Positions 34,916 to 44,137 of a stretch of DNA of 64,000 nucleotides are shown here, piece by piece. A model generated the notes under the pieces. It was not told the origin of the DNA, did no database searches, and saw nothing but the letters and a program-made list of their open reading frames with translations. The stretch is from the NCBI RefSeq assembly GCF_018917145.1, contig NZ_JAHLOD010000011.1:1-64000 (forward strand), given 5' to 3'. A program made the translations under genes and the position numbers. Source of the stretch: Clostridium bornimense (GTDB lineage Bacteria > Bacillota > Clostridia > Clostridiales > Clostridiaceae). The first letter of the stretch is position 1, and each line of letters starts with the position of its first letter.

Positions 34916-35440
34916 TCAAATTTTTTCTTTAGCTACTTCAATTCGTAGTTTTTTTACTGTAACAAATAAATCTATAATTATATATATAAATAGAATCGGA
35001 ACAATAATAAACCAAAATCTAAACTGCACTAAAAATAATTTATTAATTAAAGGTTCAACATATCTTACAGTGATAAAACTTAAAAGTGTCCAATATAACG
35101 AAAACTTTAAACAGACAAAACCATTAATATTAAACCTCATATCAGAATAATCCCAATAAGATTTATTAAAAATAGCTTTTAAAAGATATCCGCTTATGTA
35201 CTCTACTATAGATGGTACAAAAAAGCATAAAGGTATCATTACAATTAAATTCCACCTTAATATGTACCTAAAAAAAACTAACATAGTCATTGCTATACCA
35301 TACATAGGCTTAAATGGTCCCAAAAGAAAACCATCTTCTTTAAATCTTTTTTCCGTACAGTAACAATAAACTTCTTCTATTATCCATCCAAAAAATGAAT
35401 AAACAATAAAATTAAATATTAAATAAAAAGATAAATCCAT
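34916..35440 (-). CDS. Putative ABC-transporter type IV / CmpB-like membrane protein (PF06541 family)
   Basis: A membrane protein of about 174 residues with four to five TM helices. The motif FFGWIIEEVYCYCTEKRFKE and GFLLGPFKPMYGIAM are hallmarks of the family named after a putative ABC-transporter subunit; despite the name, no ATPase is linked and the function is unknown. ATG at 35440 (MDLSFYLI) is chosen; the upstream extension is unlike the family. The ribosome binding site is weak. Confidence 0.8.
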   Translation of the reverse strand: MDLSFYLIFNFIVYSFFGWIIEEVYCYCTEKRFKEDGFLLGPFKPMYGIAMTMLVFFRYILRWNLIVMIPLCFFVPSIVEYISGYLLKAIFNKSYWDYSDMRFNINGFVCLKFSLYWTLLSFITVRYVEPLINKLFLVQFRFWFIIVPILFIYIIIDLFVTVKKLRIEVAKEKI

Positions 35441-35523
35441 TAATCTGCACCACTTTCTATTATAAGGTAATATTAGTATGAACATAATTAATGGATTTAT
35501 TTATCATAAGTATTTAATTTTCT

Positions 35524-36261
35524 TTAATAATGAACTTCTTTTAAACATAATCCTTTTGCTTGTGCTATAGGACCTGATTCTGATCTCTTCTTTTCTTCTA
35601 ATATTCTTTTAACATCAGAAGGCTTCATATGCCCCATTCCAACTTCTAAAAGTGTACCTACAATTATTCTTACCATATTCCATAAGAAACCATTTCCATC
35701 CACTTCGATTTCGATCATATCACCAGTTTTATTTATACTAATATATTTTATATGTCTCTCTGTTGATTTTGTCTTTGGCTTTTGACTAGTGAAACTTTGA
35801 AAATCATGAGTACCTACAAGATATTTTGCCCCTTCTCTCATAGCATCTAAATTAAGCTTAACACTAGTATGGTAAGCATACTTTCTATTAAATACATTTC
35901 TAACTTCAGCATTGTTTATTCTATATACATAAGTTTTACCTTTTGCATTATATCTAGCATGAAATCTCTCTGTTGTATCTTTAATAGACTTTACCACTAT
36001 ATCTTCTGGTAAAAATTCATATAAATAGTCCATCATAGTTTCTACTGATAATTCTGACTCAGTATGAAAGTTAGCTATGTAGTTTTCAGCATGAACTCCC
36101 GCATCAGTTCTTCCGCATCCTATTACTTGTATCTCTTCCCCTGTCATTCTTTTAAGAACATTCTCTATCTTCCATTGGATTGTAGATTCTCCTTCTTTTT
36201 GTCTTTGCCATCCTTTATATCTACCACCATCATATTGTATTGTCATTTTTAAATTTCTCAT
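35524..36261 (-). CDS. truA: tRNA pseudouridine(38-40) synthase TruA
   Basis: A protein of about 245 residues that makes pseudouridine at positions 38-40 of the tRNA anticodon arm. The family start MRNLKMTIQYDGGRYKGWQR, the catalytic-Asp motif GCGRTDAGVHA and the C-terminal NGFLWNMVRIIVGTLLEVG are present. ATG 36261 with AAGGTG upstream is preferred to 36300. Monocistronic, with a short gap to the divergent alaX-like gene. Confidence 0.95.
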   Translation of the reverse strand: MRNLKMTIQYDGGRYKGWQRQKEGESTIQWKIENVLKRMTGEEIQVIGCGRTDAGVHAENYIANFHTESELSVETMMDYLYEFLPEDIVVKSIKDTTERFHARYNAKGKTYVYRINNAEVRNVFNRKYAYHTSVKLNLDAMREGAKYLVGTHDFQSFTSQKPKTKSTERHIKYISINKTGDMIEIEVDGNGFLWNMVRIIVGTLLEVGMGHMKPSDVKRILEEKKRSESGPIAQAKGLCLKEVHY

Positions 36262-36421
36262 ATAATCATTCACCTTTGCCTTAGTATTTCTATAGTCCAT
36301 TATATACTTAATACACTATTTAAAAAAGGATTATTAAAATATCTTTATTTATACAAATAATATAATGTTATAATTATATTATTATAATTACACAAAAATA
36401 CAATAAAGGAGATTTGTTATT

Positions 36422-37615
36422 ATGAAGAAGCTTTTCTACATAGATCCTTACATAAAAGAATTTACTGCTGAAATATTAGAAATAAAAGAAATAGACAATA
36501 AATTTCATGTTGTTTTAGATCAAACTGCTTTTTTCCCTGGTGGTGGTGGTCAATGTGGCGATTTAGGCTTTATAGAAAATCATAAAGTTATCGATGTTTA
36601 TGAAGCTGATGGCACTATCTATCATGTAGTAGAAACAAAGCCAATAAAAATTCACAAAGTTAAATGTTCTATAGATTGGGATAGACGTTTCGATGGAATG
36701 CAACAACATTTGGGTCAACATGTCCTTTCAGGCTGCTTCTACAAACTTTTTAATGCCAATACCTTTGCAATACATCTAGGTACAGAAATAAGCACTGTAG
36801 ATATAGAAGGAACCCTTACTGAAGAACAAGTAAGAGAAGCTGAAAAATATGCTAACGAAGTTATATCTGAAGGTTTAACTGTTGAATTTCTTATTCCTAC
36901 TAAAAAGGAATTAAAGTCATTAACACTAAGAAGAGCATTACCTAATACAAAAGAAGATATCTCTGTAGTAAAAATCGGCGACTTAGATATTAACGCTTGC
37001 TGTGGTGTACATCCACGTAACACTAGAGATCTTAGAATGATTAAAATAAAAAAATACGAAAAACATAAGCAAGGAACTCGTATTGAATTTTTATCTGGAA
37101 ATCGAGCTGTTGCCGATTCTCTAAAAAAAGATAACTTTGCCAATATAATATGTAAATATCTAAATTGTAATGAAGACGAAGTTATAAATGGAATAAAAAA
37201 TCTAAATGCATCATTAAAAGATGCCTTAGATGAAAATAAAAAAATTAAAAATCAATTAGCTACTTATGAAATAAAAGAACTTATTAACGAAGCTGATACT
37301 ATTGATAATATGAAAGTATTAAAAAAGATTTACACCGATGAAACTGTTAAATATGTAAACACTGTAATATCTAAAGTCGTTGAAAATGATAATATGGTAA
37401 CACTTATGGCCGTAGTTTCTGGCGATAAAGTAAATCTTATATTCGCTTGCTCTAAAAACTTAAAAAATGTTAAAGTTAATGAAATTCTTAAAGACGCCAT
37501 TACACTAATTGATGGTCGTGGAGGCGGAAGTCCATTCCTAGCACAAGGCGGTGGAAAAAATAATGGCAATCTTGAAAATGCACTAAATTATGCTTTTAAT
37601 AAATTAAAAAAATAA
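36422..37615 (+). CDS. Alanyl-tRNA editing protein (AlaX-like) with DHHA1 domain
   Basis: A 397-residue free-standing editing factor that hydrolyses misacylated tRNA(Ala). N-terminal tRNA-SAD domain with FFPGGGGQCGD, metal-binding H96 and H100 (QQHLGQH) and C193/C194 with H197 (ACCGVHPRN). A coiled region follows (about 245-270) and then a DHHA1 domain with DGRGGGSPFLAQGGGKNNG near the C-terminus, as in the C-Ala region of AlaRS. The start is supported by AAAGGAG. Monocistronic, ending in a terminator. Confidence 0.92.
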   Translation: MKKLFYIDPYIKEFTAEILEIKEIDNKFHVVLDQTAFFPGGGGQCGDLGFIENHKVIDVYEADGTIYHVVETKPIKIHKVKCSIDWDRRFDGMQQHLGQHVLSGCFYKLFNANTFAIHLGTEISTVDIEGTLTEEQVREAEKYANEVISEGLTVEFLIPTKKELKSLTLRRALPNTKEDISVVKIGDLDINACCGVHPRNTRDLRMIKIKKYEKHKQGTRIEFLSGNRAVADSLKKDNFANIICKYLNCNEDEVINGIKNLNASLKDALDENKKIKNQLATYEIKELINEADTIDNMKVLKKIYTDETVKYVNTVISKVVENDNMVTLMAVVSGDKVNLIFACSKNLKNVKVNEILKDAITLIDGRGGGSPFLAQGGGKNNGNLENALNYAFNKLKK

Positions 37616-37625
37616 TTTTATAAAT

Positions 37626-37682
37626 ATAAAAGGAGTTATCCTATTAACAAATGAAAATTCGTCAAAGTGATAACTCCTTTTA
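37626..37682. terminator. Long hairpin terminator with TAACAAAT apical sequence
   Basis: AAAAGGAGTTATC pairs with GATAACTCCTTTT; apical part ATTAACAAATGAAAATTCGT. It terminates the AlaX-like gene. Confidence 0.82.
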
Positions 37683-37723
37683 TTGTAAATAACATATTTA
37701 ACATATCTATATTTTAAGTTCAT

Positions 37724-37840
37724 ATATCACACTATTATACTTAAGTGTTGTTTTTTTGCTATAACTAAATTAGTACATATGCCTTGAGTAAACATAGGTT
37801 TTCTTAAACTATATGAAAGTATAACTTTCATTAGCTCATC
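37724..37840 (+). repeat. Dispersed intergenic repeat, copy C (M1 and M2)
   Basis: M1 is TATTATACTTAAGTGTTGTT (from 37731), and M2 is a hairpin with arms ATGAAAGT / ACTTTCAT (37812-37830). Compared with copies A, B and F (ATGAAGGT / ACCTTCAT), one G-C pair is replaced by A-T on both arms, a compensatory change that supports a folded RNA or DNA structure. M3 to M5 are absent. Confidence 0.75.
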
Positions 37841-37861
37841 TATACCTCTCTTAGTTATATA

Positions 37862-38431
37862 TTATTCTGCATCCTCTTCTTCTTCTTCTTCAACAGCATT
37901 ATTTCCGTCTACTTTGGCTAATACAACATCACTATTAGTTACTAGCTTCATACCTTCTACAAGGTTTAAATCTCCAGCTACTACAGTATCACCATAATTT
38001 AAAGCAGATACATCAAATTCTATATTTTCTGGGAACTTATCTGCTTCTCCATATAATTCTACTTCTGATAAAAATGTTTCTAAGAATAACTTTTTAGATT
38101 CTAGTACACCTTCTCCTGTGTATACTACTGGAATTTTTAATTTTATATTTTCATCTTTATTTACATATTGAAAGTCAATATGTATTACTTTACCATAATT
38201 ATCTTTTTGTAATTCTTTTACTACACAATTTTCTGTAGTTCCATTTAAATTTAAAGACAATATAGAACTTTTAGCACAAGTTAATAGCTTGTCTACTTCT
38301 TTTCTTGTTAGCTTTGCTGAGATAGGTTTTTCAAGATGTTCTCCATAAAGAACACAAGGAATTTCTCCATTTCTTCTTACTGCCTTACCACTTTCATTTC
38401 TCTCACTAATATTGAACGCTACATTTGTCAT
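37862..38431 (-). CDS. Ribosomal protein L25/general stress protein Ctc
   Basis: A 50S subunit 5S-rRNA-binding protein of about 189 residues with the extended TL5/Ctc C-terminal domain. Marks include RRNGEIPCVLYG, VIHIDFQYVNKDENIKLKIP and a very acidic tail (EEEEEEDAE). The real start is ATG 38431 (MTNVAFNISER), with GAAGG seven bases upstream. Monocistronic, followed by repeat copy C. Confidence 0.92.
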   Translation of the reverse strand: MTNVAFNISERNESGKAVRRNGEIPCVLYGEHLEKPISAKLTRKEVDKLLTCAKSSILSLNLNGTTENCVVKELQKDNYGKVIHIDFQYVNKDENIKLKIPVVYTGEGVLESKKLFLETFLSEVELYGEADKFPENIEFDVSALNYGDTVVAGDLNLVEGMKLVTNSDVVLAKVDGNNAVEEEEEEDAE

Positions 38432-38521
38432 AATAATGCCTTCTTTCAACTATTGTATTCAATTAAATTATACCACTCTAGCATTAATAACTCATATCAG
38501 ACATTTTGTAAAATTATGCAA

Positions 38522-38553
38522 TAAAAGCTTCTAACAATTAATCAGAAGCTTTT
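38522..38553. terminator. Bidirectional terminator, AAAAGCTTCT / AGAAGCTTTT
   Basis: A perfect 10-bp stem between the L25 gene promoter region and the yitT-like gene end; on the minus strand it terminates nothing obvious except antisense reading, on the plus strand none. It lies in a 177-base gap. Confidence 0.5.
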
Positions 38554-38608
38554 ATCTCTATCAATATTATTTTTATTTGGTTTTATTTACATTTCCTACA
38601 TTAAATCC

Positions 38609-39481
38609 TTATAATGATTCACTATAATCTTCTATAAATCCTTCTCCTAGTACCTCTCTAACATCAGCTATTGTAATAAATGCTTTTTCATCTATTGACT
38701 TCACTAAATTTCTTAATTGTGTTATCTCCTTTTGAGATACTACTACAAATAACATCTCTTTGTCTTTTTTAGAATACATTCCCCTTGCTTTTAATCCAGT
38801 AGCTCCTCTTGGAATCTTTTCCATTACTTCCTTCGCTATCTCTTCTGTCTTATCTGTCATTATAAAAGCTACTTTTGAATAATGCATACCTTCTAAGATT
38901 ACACTTATAACTTTTGATGTTACTAAAACTGCTAAAATAGCATACATTCCATTTCTAGGTCCAAAAATAAAAAATCCACTTAAAATTATAACTCCATCAA
39001 TTATTAACATTAATTGTTGTATTGGAAAGTATGGAAATTTGAATTTAATTATAGATGCTAAAGTATCTGTCCCTCCAGTAGTAGCAGATACCTTTAATAC
39101 AAGTCCAAGACCTGCCCCAACAAAGGCTCCCCCAAATATTGAACATAAAAATAGATCACTATTTACATTAAAAATATTAGGAATGTATTCTGTATACCAT
39201 AATGCTAATGATAAAAATACTACACCATAAAGTGTCTTTTTCATAAAATTGAATCCTCTTTGTTTAAATATAATCAAAAATAATGGTATATTTAACACAA
39301 AAGTAGTTACTGATAATGGTATACCATACCCTATTATATTTTCACTTACAGTCTTTACAACTATAGAAAACCCTGATAATCCACCAGTTACTAATCCTAC
39401 CGGTTCCAAAAACCAATTTACTCCTAAGGCCAAAACAGTTGTTCCTATAACTATCATGAATAATTCATATAATTTCTTCAA
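38609..39481 (-). CDS. YitT family membrane protein
   Basis: A 290-residue protein: five to six TM helices in the DUF161/YitT membrane domain (GTTVLALGVNWFLEPVGLVTGG, SATTGGTDTLASII) and a cytoplasmic DUF2179 domain at about 205-285 (GATGLKARGMYSKKDKEMLF, ITIADVREVLGEGF). The transport or sensing role of the family is not settled. Divergent from degV across a gap with repeated palindromes. Confidence 0.9.
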   Translation of the reverse strand: MKKLYELFMIVIGTTVLALGVNWFLEPVGLVTGGLSGFSIVVKTVSENIIGYGIPLSVTTFVLNIPLFLIIFKQRGFNFMKKTLYGVVFLSLALWYTEYIPNIFNVNSDLFLCSIFGGAFVGAGLGLVLKVSATTGGTDTLASIIKFKFPYFPIQQLMLIIDGVIILSGFFIFGPRNGMYAILAVLVTSKVISVILEGMHYSKVAFIMTDKTEEIAKEVMEKIPRGATGLKARGMYSKKDKEMLFVVVSQKEITQLRNLVKSIDEKAFITIADVREVLGEGFIEDYSESL

Positions 39482-39543
39482 ATATATATCCTCCTAACTC
39501 TTTTGTAACAAAAATATTATAATTGCATATCTGCATTTTTACT

Positions 39544-39657
39544 ATTATCAATATTGAGTATGCACTTATTTCTTAACACTAAAACCCTGATATATAGCGA
39601 CATCACAAATATTTAAAAAATTATTATAATTTTTTTCACATTATCAGTATTGATAAT
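39544..39657. promoter_or_regulatory. Repeated palindromic sites in the yitT-degV divergent promoter region
   Basis: ATTATCAATATTGA (39544-39557) and ATTATCAGTATTGATAAT (39640-39657) share ATTATCARTATTGA about 96 bases apart. Both are dyad symmetric and could bind one regulator controlling the divergent genes. Which protein binds is unknown; the PadR gene downstream of degV is one candidate. Confidence 0.45.
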
Positions 39658-39708
39658 ATAATCACTTCTGCTATAATGATACTATAATAACTTAACGGAG
39701 GATTTTCT

Positions 39709-40566
39709 ATGGAGAAAATAGCACTAATCACAGATAGTATTTGTGATTTATCAAAAGATATAATAAAAAAGTATGATATAAAAGTTTTACCATTAAAAAT
39801 TATTTATAAAAATAGAGAATATATTGATGGCGTAGATATATGCGCTGAAGATGTTTATGCTAAATTAAAAATTGAAATTCCTACAACTTCAATGCCTTCC
39901 GTAGGAGAAGTTGAAGATTTATATGAAAAATTAGTTGCTGAAGGATATACTCATGTTATTGGTACTTGTATTTCATCTGGATTGTCTGGTACATTTAATA
40001 ACTTAAATTTTGTAGCTGAAGATTTTAGTGACAAAATCAAATCATATATAATTGATTCATTATCTATTTCTAAGGCTGAAGGTGAATTAATGGTAGTTGC
40101 TGGTGAAATGATTGAACAAGGTAAATCATTTGATGAAATCATAAAAGTATTACCAAAATGTCGTGACAACATCAAATGCTTCTTTACTTTCGGTACCCTT
40201 GAATACTTAAAAAAAGGTGGTCGTATAGGTAAAATATCTGGTACAATAGGTGAACTCTTAAACTTAAAACCAATAGTATCTATTGATCCTAAAGATGGTA
40301 AATACTATACTTATGACAAAGTTAGAGGTGATAAAAATGCATTTAATAAACTAGTTTCTATTGCCACTGACCTTATTAATGAAGGCCCTTGTAAAGTTAA
40401 AGTTCTTCATGGTGATGCACTTCCTAAAGCAGAACGTTTATATGAAATTTTAGGAAAGTTACCTAATGTAAAATCAATCGAACTAGGCGTTTTAAGTGCA
40501 GTTGCTGGTGTCCATTCTGGTCCTGGATTCTTAGCTTTTGGAGTAATAAAAGATTTTGAATACTAA
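39709..40566 (+). CDS. DegV family fatty-acid-binding protein
   Basis: A 285-residue two-domain protein. DegV/FakB proteins bind a fatty acid and, with FakA, present it for phosphorylation. Marks are ALITDSICDL, LKIIYKNREYIDG, the GTCISSGLSGTFNN motif and FGTLEYLKKGGRIGKI. AACGGAGG precedes the ATG. It overlaps or abuts the PadR gene, forming a two-gene operon. Confidence 0.93.
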   Translation: MEKIALITDSICDLSKDIIKKYDIKVLPLKIIYKNREYIDGVDICAEDVYAKLKIEIPTTSMPSVGEVEDLYEKLVAEGYTHVIGTCISSGLSGTFNNLNFVAEDFSDKIKSYIIDSLSISKAEGELMVVAGEMIEQGKSFDEIIKVLPKCRDNIKCFFTFGTLEYLKKGGRIGKISGTIGELLNLKPIVSIDPKDGKYYTYDKVRGDKNAFNKLVSIATDLINEGPCKVKVLHGDALPKAERLYEILGKLPNVKSIELGVLSAVAGVHSGPGFLAFGVIKDFEY

Positions 40567-40567
40567 G

Positions 40568-41014
40568 ATGTCTCCTGAAGATATAAAAAAAGAAGAGAAA
40601 CGACTATATGAAGAATATAAAGCAAAACTTTCAGAACTAAAGAAAGTAAAAAAGGAACATGATGCTGTAGGAAGTATCTTTACCAAAGGACTTCTTCCTA
40701 TATATGTTCTATATATTCTTTCTCTTCAACCAACCAACGGGAATGATATTGCAAACAAAATCGGCGAAAGAACTAATGGACTTTGGACGCCAAGTACTGG
40801 TGGTATATATCCACTATTAAAGAAATTAGAAAAAGAAGGCTTAATAGAAGGCAAATGGGACAATCCTAAAAAGAAGGTTCAAAAAATTTATGGATTAACT
40901 TCTTTAGGTAAAGAAGAATTTGCTCATAGAAAAGAACTATTAAAAGATAAAATGTTAGAATCTCTACAAGTGTTTAATCTCGTATACGAAGATTTATATA
41001 ATGATATTAAATAA
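40568..41014 (+). CDS. PadR family transcriptional regulator
   Basis: A protein of about 148 residues with the PadR winged helix (LYILSLQPTNGNDIANKIGE, TGGIYPLLKKLEKEGLIEG, KIYGLTSLGKEEF) preceded by a charged coiled N-terminus of about 45 residues. The ATG at 40568 sits just after the degV stop, with no clear ribosome binding site, so it is probably translationally coupled; an in-frame TTG at 40556 is the alternative. It may sense envelope or phenolic stress as other PadR proteins do. Confidence 0.88.
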   Translation: MSPEDIKKEEKRLYEEYKAKLSELKKVKKEHDAVGSIFTKGLLPIYVLYILSLQPTNGNDIANKIGERTNGLWTPSTGGIYPLLKKLEKEGLIEGKWDNPKKKVQKIYGLTSLGKEEFAHRKELLKDKMLESLQVFNLVYEDLYNDIK

Positions 41015-41060
41015 GAAGCTGTCGCTATAACGATAAATTTCGTAAGCGACAACTTCTTTT
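41012..41060. terminator. Hairpin terminator after degV-padR
   Basis: AGAAGCTGTCGC pairs with GCGACAACTTCT; the apex AACGATAAATTTCGT is a variant of the apical motif of the other terminators. It overlaps the last bases of the padR stop. Confidence 0.8.
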
Positions 41061-41139
41061 CAATACACACAGTATAATTTATAAAATTCTCAACATTAAA
41101 CATGAATTATTCCATACTAAAAACTATAATATCTTCTCC

Positions 41140-41997
41140 TCAAGAGTTACACTTATTCTCTTTCATTTCCTTATATCTATCCATAAACTTTTCAAACAAA
41201 TCTTTGTATTTAGTTATTTTAAATACATATTCTTCTGCTGTACCTTCATCTAACGACTCTAAGAGTTTTAAATCCATTGGTAGTTCAGCTATTAAAGGAA
41301 TACCAAAATACTTTTCATACTGTTCTATAGTTTTATTAGAAAACAATTTTATTTTTTCACCACAACAAGTACAAGTTACATAAGCCATATTTTCAACTAG
41401 CCCAATCATAGGTATAGATAACTTTTCAGCCATATTTATAACTTTCTTAACAATAACTGATACCATATCTTGAGGTGTTCCAACTACTAATAATCCATCA
41501 ATAGGGAAAGTATTCATTATAGTAATAGATATACCTCCAGTTCCTGGTGGCATATCTATTATTAGATAATCTAAATCCCCCCATTTTGTATCTGTATACA
41601 TTTGTTTTAGAACTTTATGCAACACAGATGATGTCCATATAACAGGATCATCTTCCTTATCTACAAGTAAATTTAAAGACATTATCTTTAATCCTAAAGT
41701 AGTAATTACCGGTTCAAATACAGCATCCCCTGTATATGGTTCTGGGTTTATCAATGATCTTTTTTCATTAACACCAAAAAATCGTGGAATAGATGGACCT
41801 GTTACATCAGCATCTAATATTCCAACTTCATGTCCTGCCTTCCTAAGCTCTGTTGCTAACAAACCTGATACTGTTGATTTTCCAACTCCACCTTTACCAG
41901 AAATCACCGCTATAATATTTTTTATTGTACCAAATTTAATATTACATATATCTCTTTTTATTTTTTTACTATTATTGCAAGATTCACAACCTACCAT
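41140..41997 (-). CDS. Mrp/NBP35 (ApbC) family P-loop ATPase, Fe-S carrier
   Basis: A 285-residue cytoplasmic ATPase of the Mrp family that binds and transfers Fe-S clusters. The deviant Walker A is ISGKGGVGKST, followed by ILDADVTGPSIP, IDMPPGTGG and the CxxC cluster-binding pair VTCTCCGEK. The extra N-terminal Cys pair GCESCNN is often seen in anaerobes. Monocistronic. Confidence 0.93.
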   Translation of the reverse strand: MVGCESCNNSKKIKRDICNIKFGTIKNIIAVISGKGGVGKSTVSGLLATELRKAGHEVGILDADVTGPSIPRFFGVNEKRSLINPEPYTGDAVFEPVITTLGLKIMSLNLLVDKEDDPVIWTSSVLHKVLKQMYTDTKWGDLDYLIIDMPPGTGGISITIMNTFPIDGLLVVGTPQDMVSVIVKKVINMAEKLSIPMIGLVENMAYVTCTCCGEKIKLFSNKTIEQYEKYFGIPLIAELPMDLKLLESLDEGTAEEYVFKITKYKDLFEKFMDRYKEMKENKCNS

Positions 41998-42128
41998 ATA
42001 ATCCCCCTTTATATATAGTATAAAACATTATTACTGAATAACTATTGTAATTATGATAAGTTTTACTTTTGAAATAACCCCATTATATATATTACCATAA
42101 AATGTAACATCTTTCTATATCTCTACTT

Positions 42129-42947
42129 TTAAAATCCTTTCGGTTCACTATCTGTTATATCTGTAACCCACTTACCTCCAGAATTATTGCTGACACTATA
42201 ATAAACCTTTTCCTCATTTGTTCCCCTATTATGGAATGTAATTATAGCTTTATATATTGATACATATTTTCCTGATGAAGTATCAGTTCTAAATCCTGTA
42301 GTTTTTACACTCATAGTAATTTGACCCTCATTTTTAGATGTTTCTACAATTTCTAAGTCCTTCATCTTCTTTTTATAACCTTCTAACTCAATAGATGTAA
42401 TATACTTTTGTATAGTAACATCATCATTCAAGTTTAAAGTAACTTTATCTTTTGTTTTTGTATCTTCTCTGAATTTATTTAAAGAGCCTCTTATAACTCC
42501 ATAATAATATACTTCATCAAAATCTTTAGGCTTTCTTATATCCTCAAAATAGTTGAATACTTCAGAATCTAATCTTGAAGAAACATTGTAAAATTTATTT
42601 TTACTATAAAAATTTCCTCCATCATTTGGATTCCCTATTACATAATTAAATTTTTCAACACTTCCATCTGATTTTTCAATTTCAATATTATAATCTGGAA
42701 CATACTCACTTTTTGATTTTACACCTTTTGAAGATGATAATATTTTATAGAATCCTTGTAACTTTACTTGATCAGAAATAACAAATGTATATCCTTTATC
42801 TCTTGTATTTTGTATCTTAATCTCAGTAACCATGCCATCTTTTATGTAATCAAAATCAGAATTCGTCCAACCAATTTTATTTGTCATCGCACAACCATTT
42901 AAAAATATCGTCATAAATATTAATACTATCGATATGATTTTTTTCAA
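42129..42947 (-). CDS. Lipoprotein of unknown function
   Basis: A 272-residue protein with a lipobox signal (IFLNGC, Cys at residue 19). The mature part is beta-rich and shows no family that I recognise. It starts one base after the stop of lgt, whose product lipidates such proteins, so the two are co-transcribed. Confidence 0.75.
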   Translation of the reverse strand: MKKIISIVLIFMTIFLNGCAMTNKIGWTNSDFDYIKDGMVTEIKIQNTRDKGYTFVISDQVKLQGFYKILSSSKGVKSKSEYVPDYNIEIEKSDGSVEKFNYVIGNPNDGGNFYSKNKFYNVSSRLDSEVFNYFEDIRKPKDFDEVYYYGVIRGSLNKFREDTKTKDKVTLNLNDDVTIQKYITSIELEGYKKKMKDLEIVETSKNEGQITMSVKTTGFRTDTSSGKYVSIYKAIITFHNRGTNEEKVYYSVSNNSGGKWVTDITDSEPKGF

Positions 42948-43739
42948 TTAGATCCCCTCTTTATGCTTTAATCTTTTAATTTTATCTAAATTAAAAATTA
43001 TTAATCCAATAATTACAACTCCTATACTTATAACTTGTGAAGTAGATAGTGTTCCAACAAAACCCCTTTCTAAGTCACCTCTAAAAAACTCTATTATAAA
43101 TCTTCCTATACTATATAAAATCATATATGCACCAACAACTTTTCCTGATTTATATTCTGCATTTTTCTTTTCTAATAAACATGAATACCATATCAAAATC
43201 CCTGCTAATATAAAGTCAAAAATAGAACTAAATATTTGAGTTGGTAATAATTTCACTTCATTAGGTGCAATAAAAGAATTGTGAAAAATTATTCCTATTG
43301 CAGAATCTGTAGTTCTTCCATAACAACATCCTGCAAGCAAACATCCTATTCTACCAAATCCTTGACCTATTGCTAAACTAGCAACTGCTAAATCCCCTAC
43401 CTCAAGAGGATTATATTTATACCTTTTACACATCAATATAAATATTAAGAATCCACCTATAATACCACCATAAACAACAAACCCTTGTGAAAAAGTTTTT
43501 ACTATCTCAACTGGATTAAGTAGTGCCTTTGGATTATCTATTATAATATATAATAGCTTTGAAGATAAAAATCCTCCAATTATTGAAAATACAGTAATAT
43601 TAAAAAGATTACCTTCATTGTATCCCTTTTTCTTGCCTCTATATGCAAATAAACAGTATGCTACTATAACACCAATTAAAATCATAGTACCATATCCTGC
43701 AATTTTAAATTTACCTAGCTCTAATAAAAACGGCTTCAT
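42948..43739 (-). CDS. lgt: Prolipoprotein diacylglyceryl transferase
   Basis: A seven-TM membrane enzyme of about 263 residues that transfers diacylglycerol to the lipobox Cys of prolipoproteins. The Lgt signature GRIGCLLAGCCYGR, YGGIIGGF and SIGRFIIEFFRGDLERG are present. ATG 43739 (MKPFLLELGKF) is preferred because upstream Met codons lack any ribosome binding site. Co-transcribed with the downstream lipoprotein gene. Confidence 0.93.
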   Translation of the reverse strand: MKPFLLELGKFKIAGYGTMILIGVIVAYCLFAYRGKKKGYNEGNLFNITVFSIIGGFLSSKLLYIIIDNPKALLNPVEIVKTFSQGFVVYGGIIGGFLIFILMCKRYKYNPLEVGDLAVASLAIGQGFGRIGCLLAGCCYGRTTDSAIGIIFHNSFIAPNEVKLLPTQIFSSIFDFILAGILIWYSCLLEKKNAEYKSGKVVGAYMILYSIGRFIIEFFRGDLERGFVGTLSTSQVISIGVVIIGLIIFNLDKIKRLKHKEGI

Positions 43740-43859
43740 TATAATTTCCATCATCAAAAACTTAAAATAGTTTTGATATATCCTTTCTATCTTTTTTTAT
43801 CATTTTATCTATATATTACTCCCTTATTATATCATATTTTAGCATTGTTCTATGAAAAT

Positions 43860-44035
43860 ATAAATCTCTTAAGAAAACTATCTTATTCTATACATAAAAT
43901 TATCCTATTTAAAATCTCAGAAATTCCCTCAAGGGGAATTTCCTCCATCACTGTGCACCGATATATGGTTGTGCCTTGACATTCTATTTTGATGAAAAAA
44001 CTGCCGCACTCTGATATGACTTCTTTGTGCGACAG
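43860..44035 (+). repeat. Dispersed intergenic repeat, copy D (M3 and M5)
   Basis: ACTATCTTATTCTATACA (43878-43895) matches copy B; M3 is GAAATTCCC / GGGGAATTTC (43920-43942). GTGCCTTGACATTCTATTTT leads into the M5 terminator CTGCCGCAC / GTGCGACAG (44001-44035), with six A before it, so it can terminate minus-strand reading from 44138. It lies between lgt and the Glu-rich protein gene. Confidence 0.78.
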
Positions 44036-44137
44036 ACTCTATAAATTTTTTTACAAATAAAAAATACATTTGTAAATTGCTAAAAGAGCTTTTGCTTACG
44101 AATACAAATTCGCAATTGCAAAAGCTCAAATTTACTA

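Noticed and set aside
41140-41997. CooC, the nickel-insertion ATPase for CooS
   Set aside because: The P-loop type is related, but the CxxC pair and sequence match Mrp/ApbC, and it is 33 kb away from cooS.
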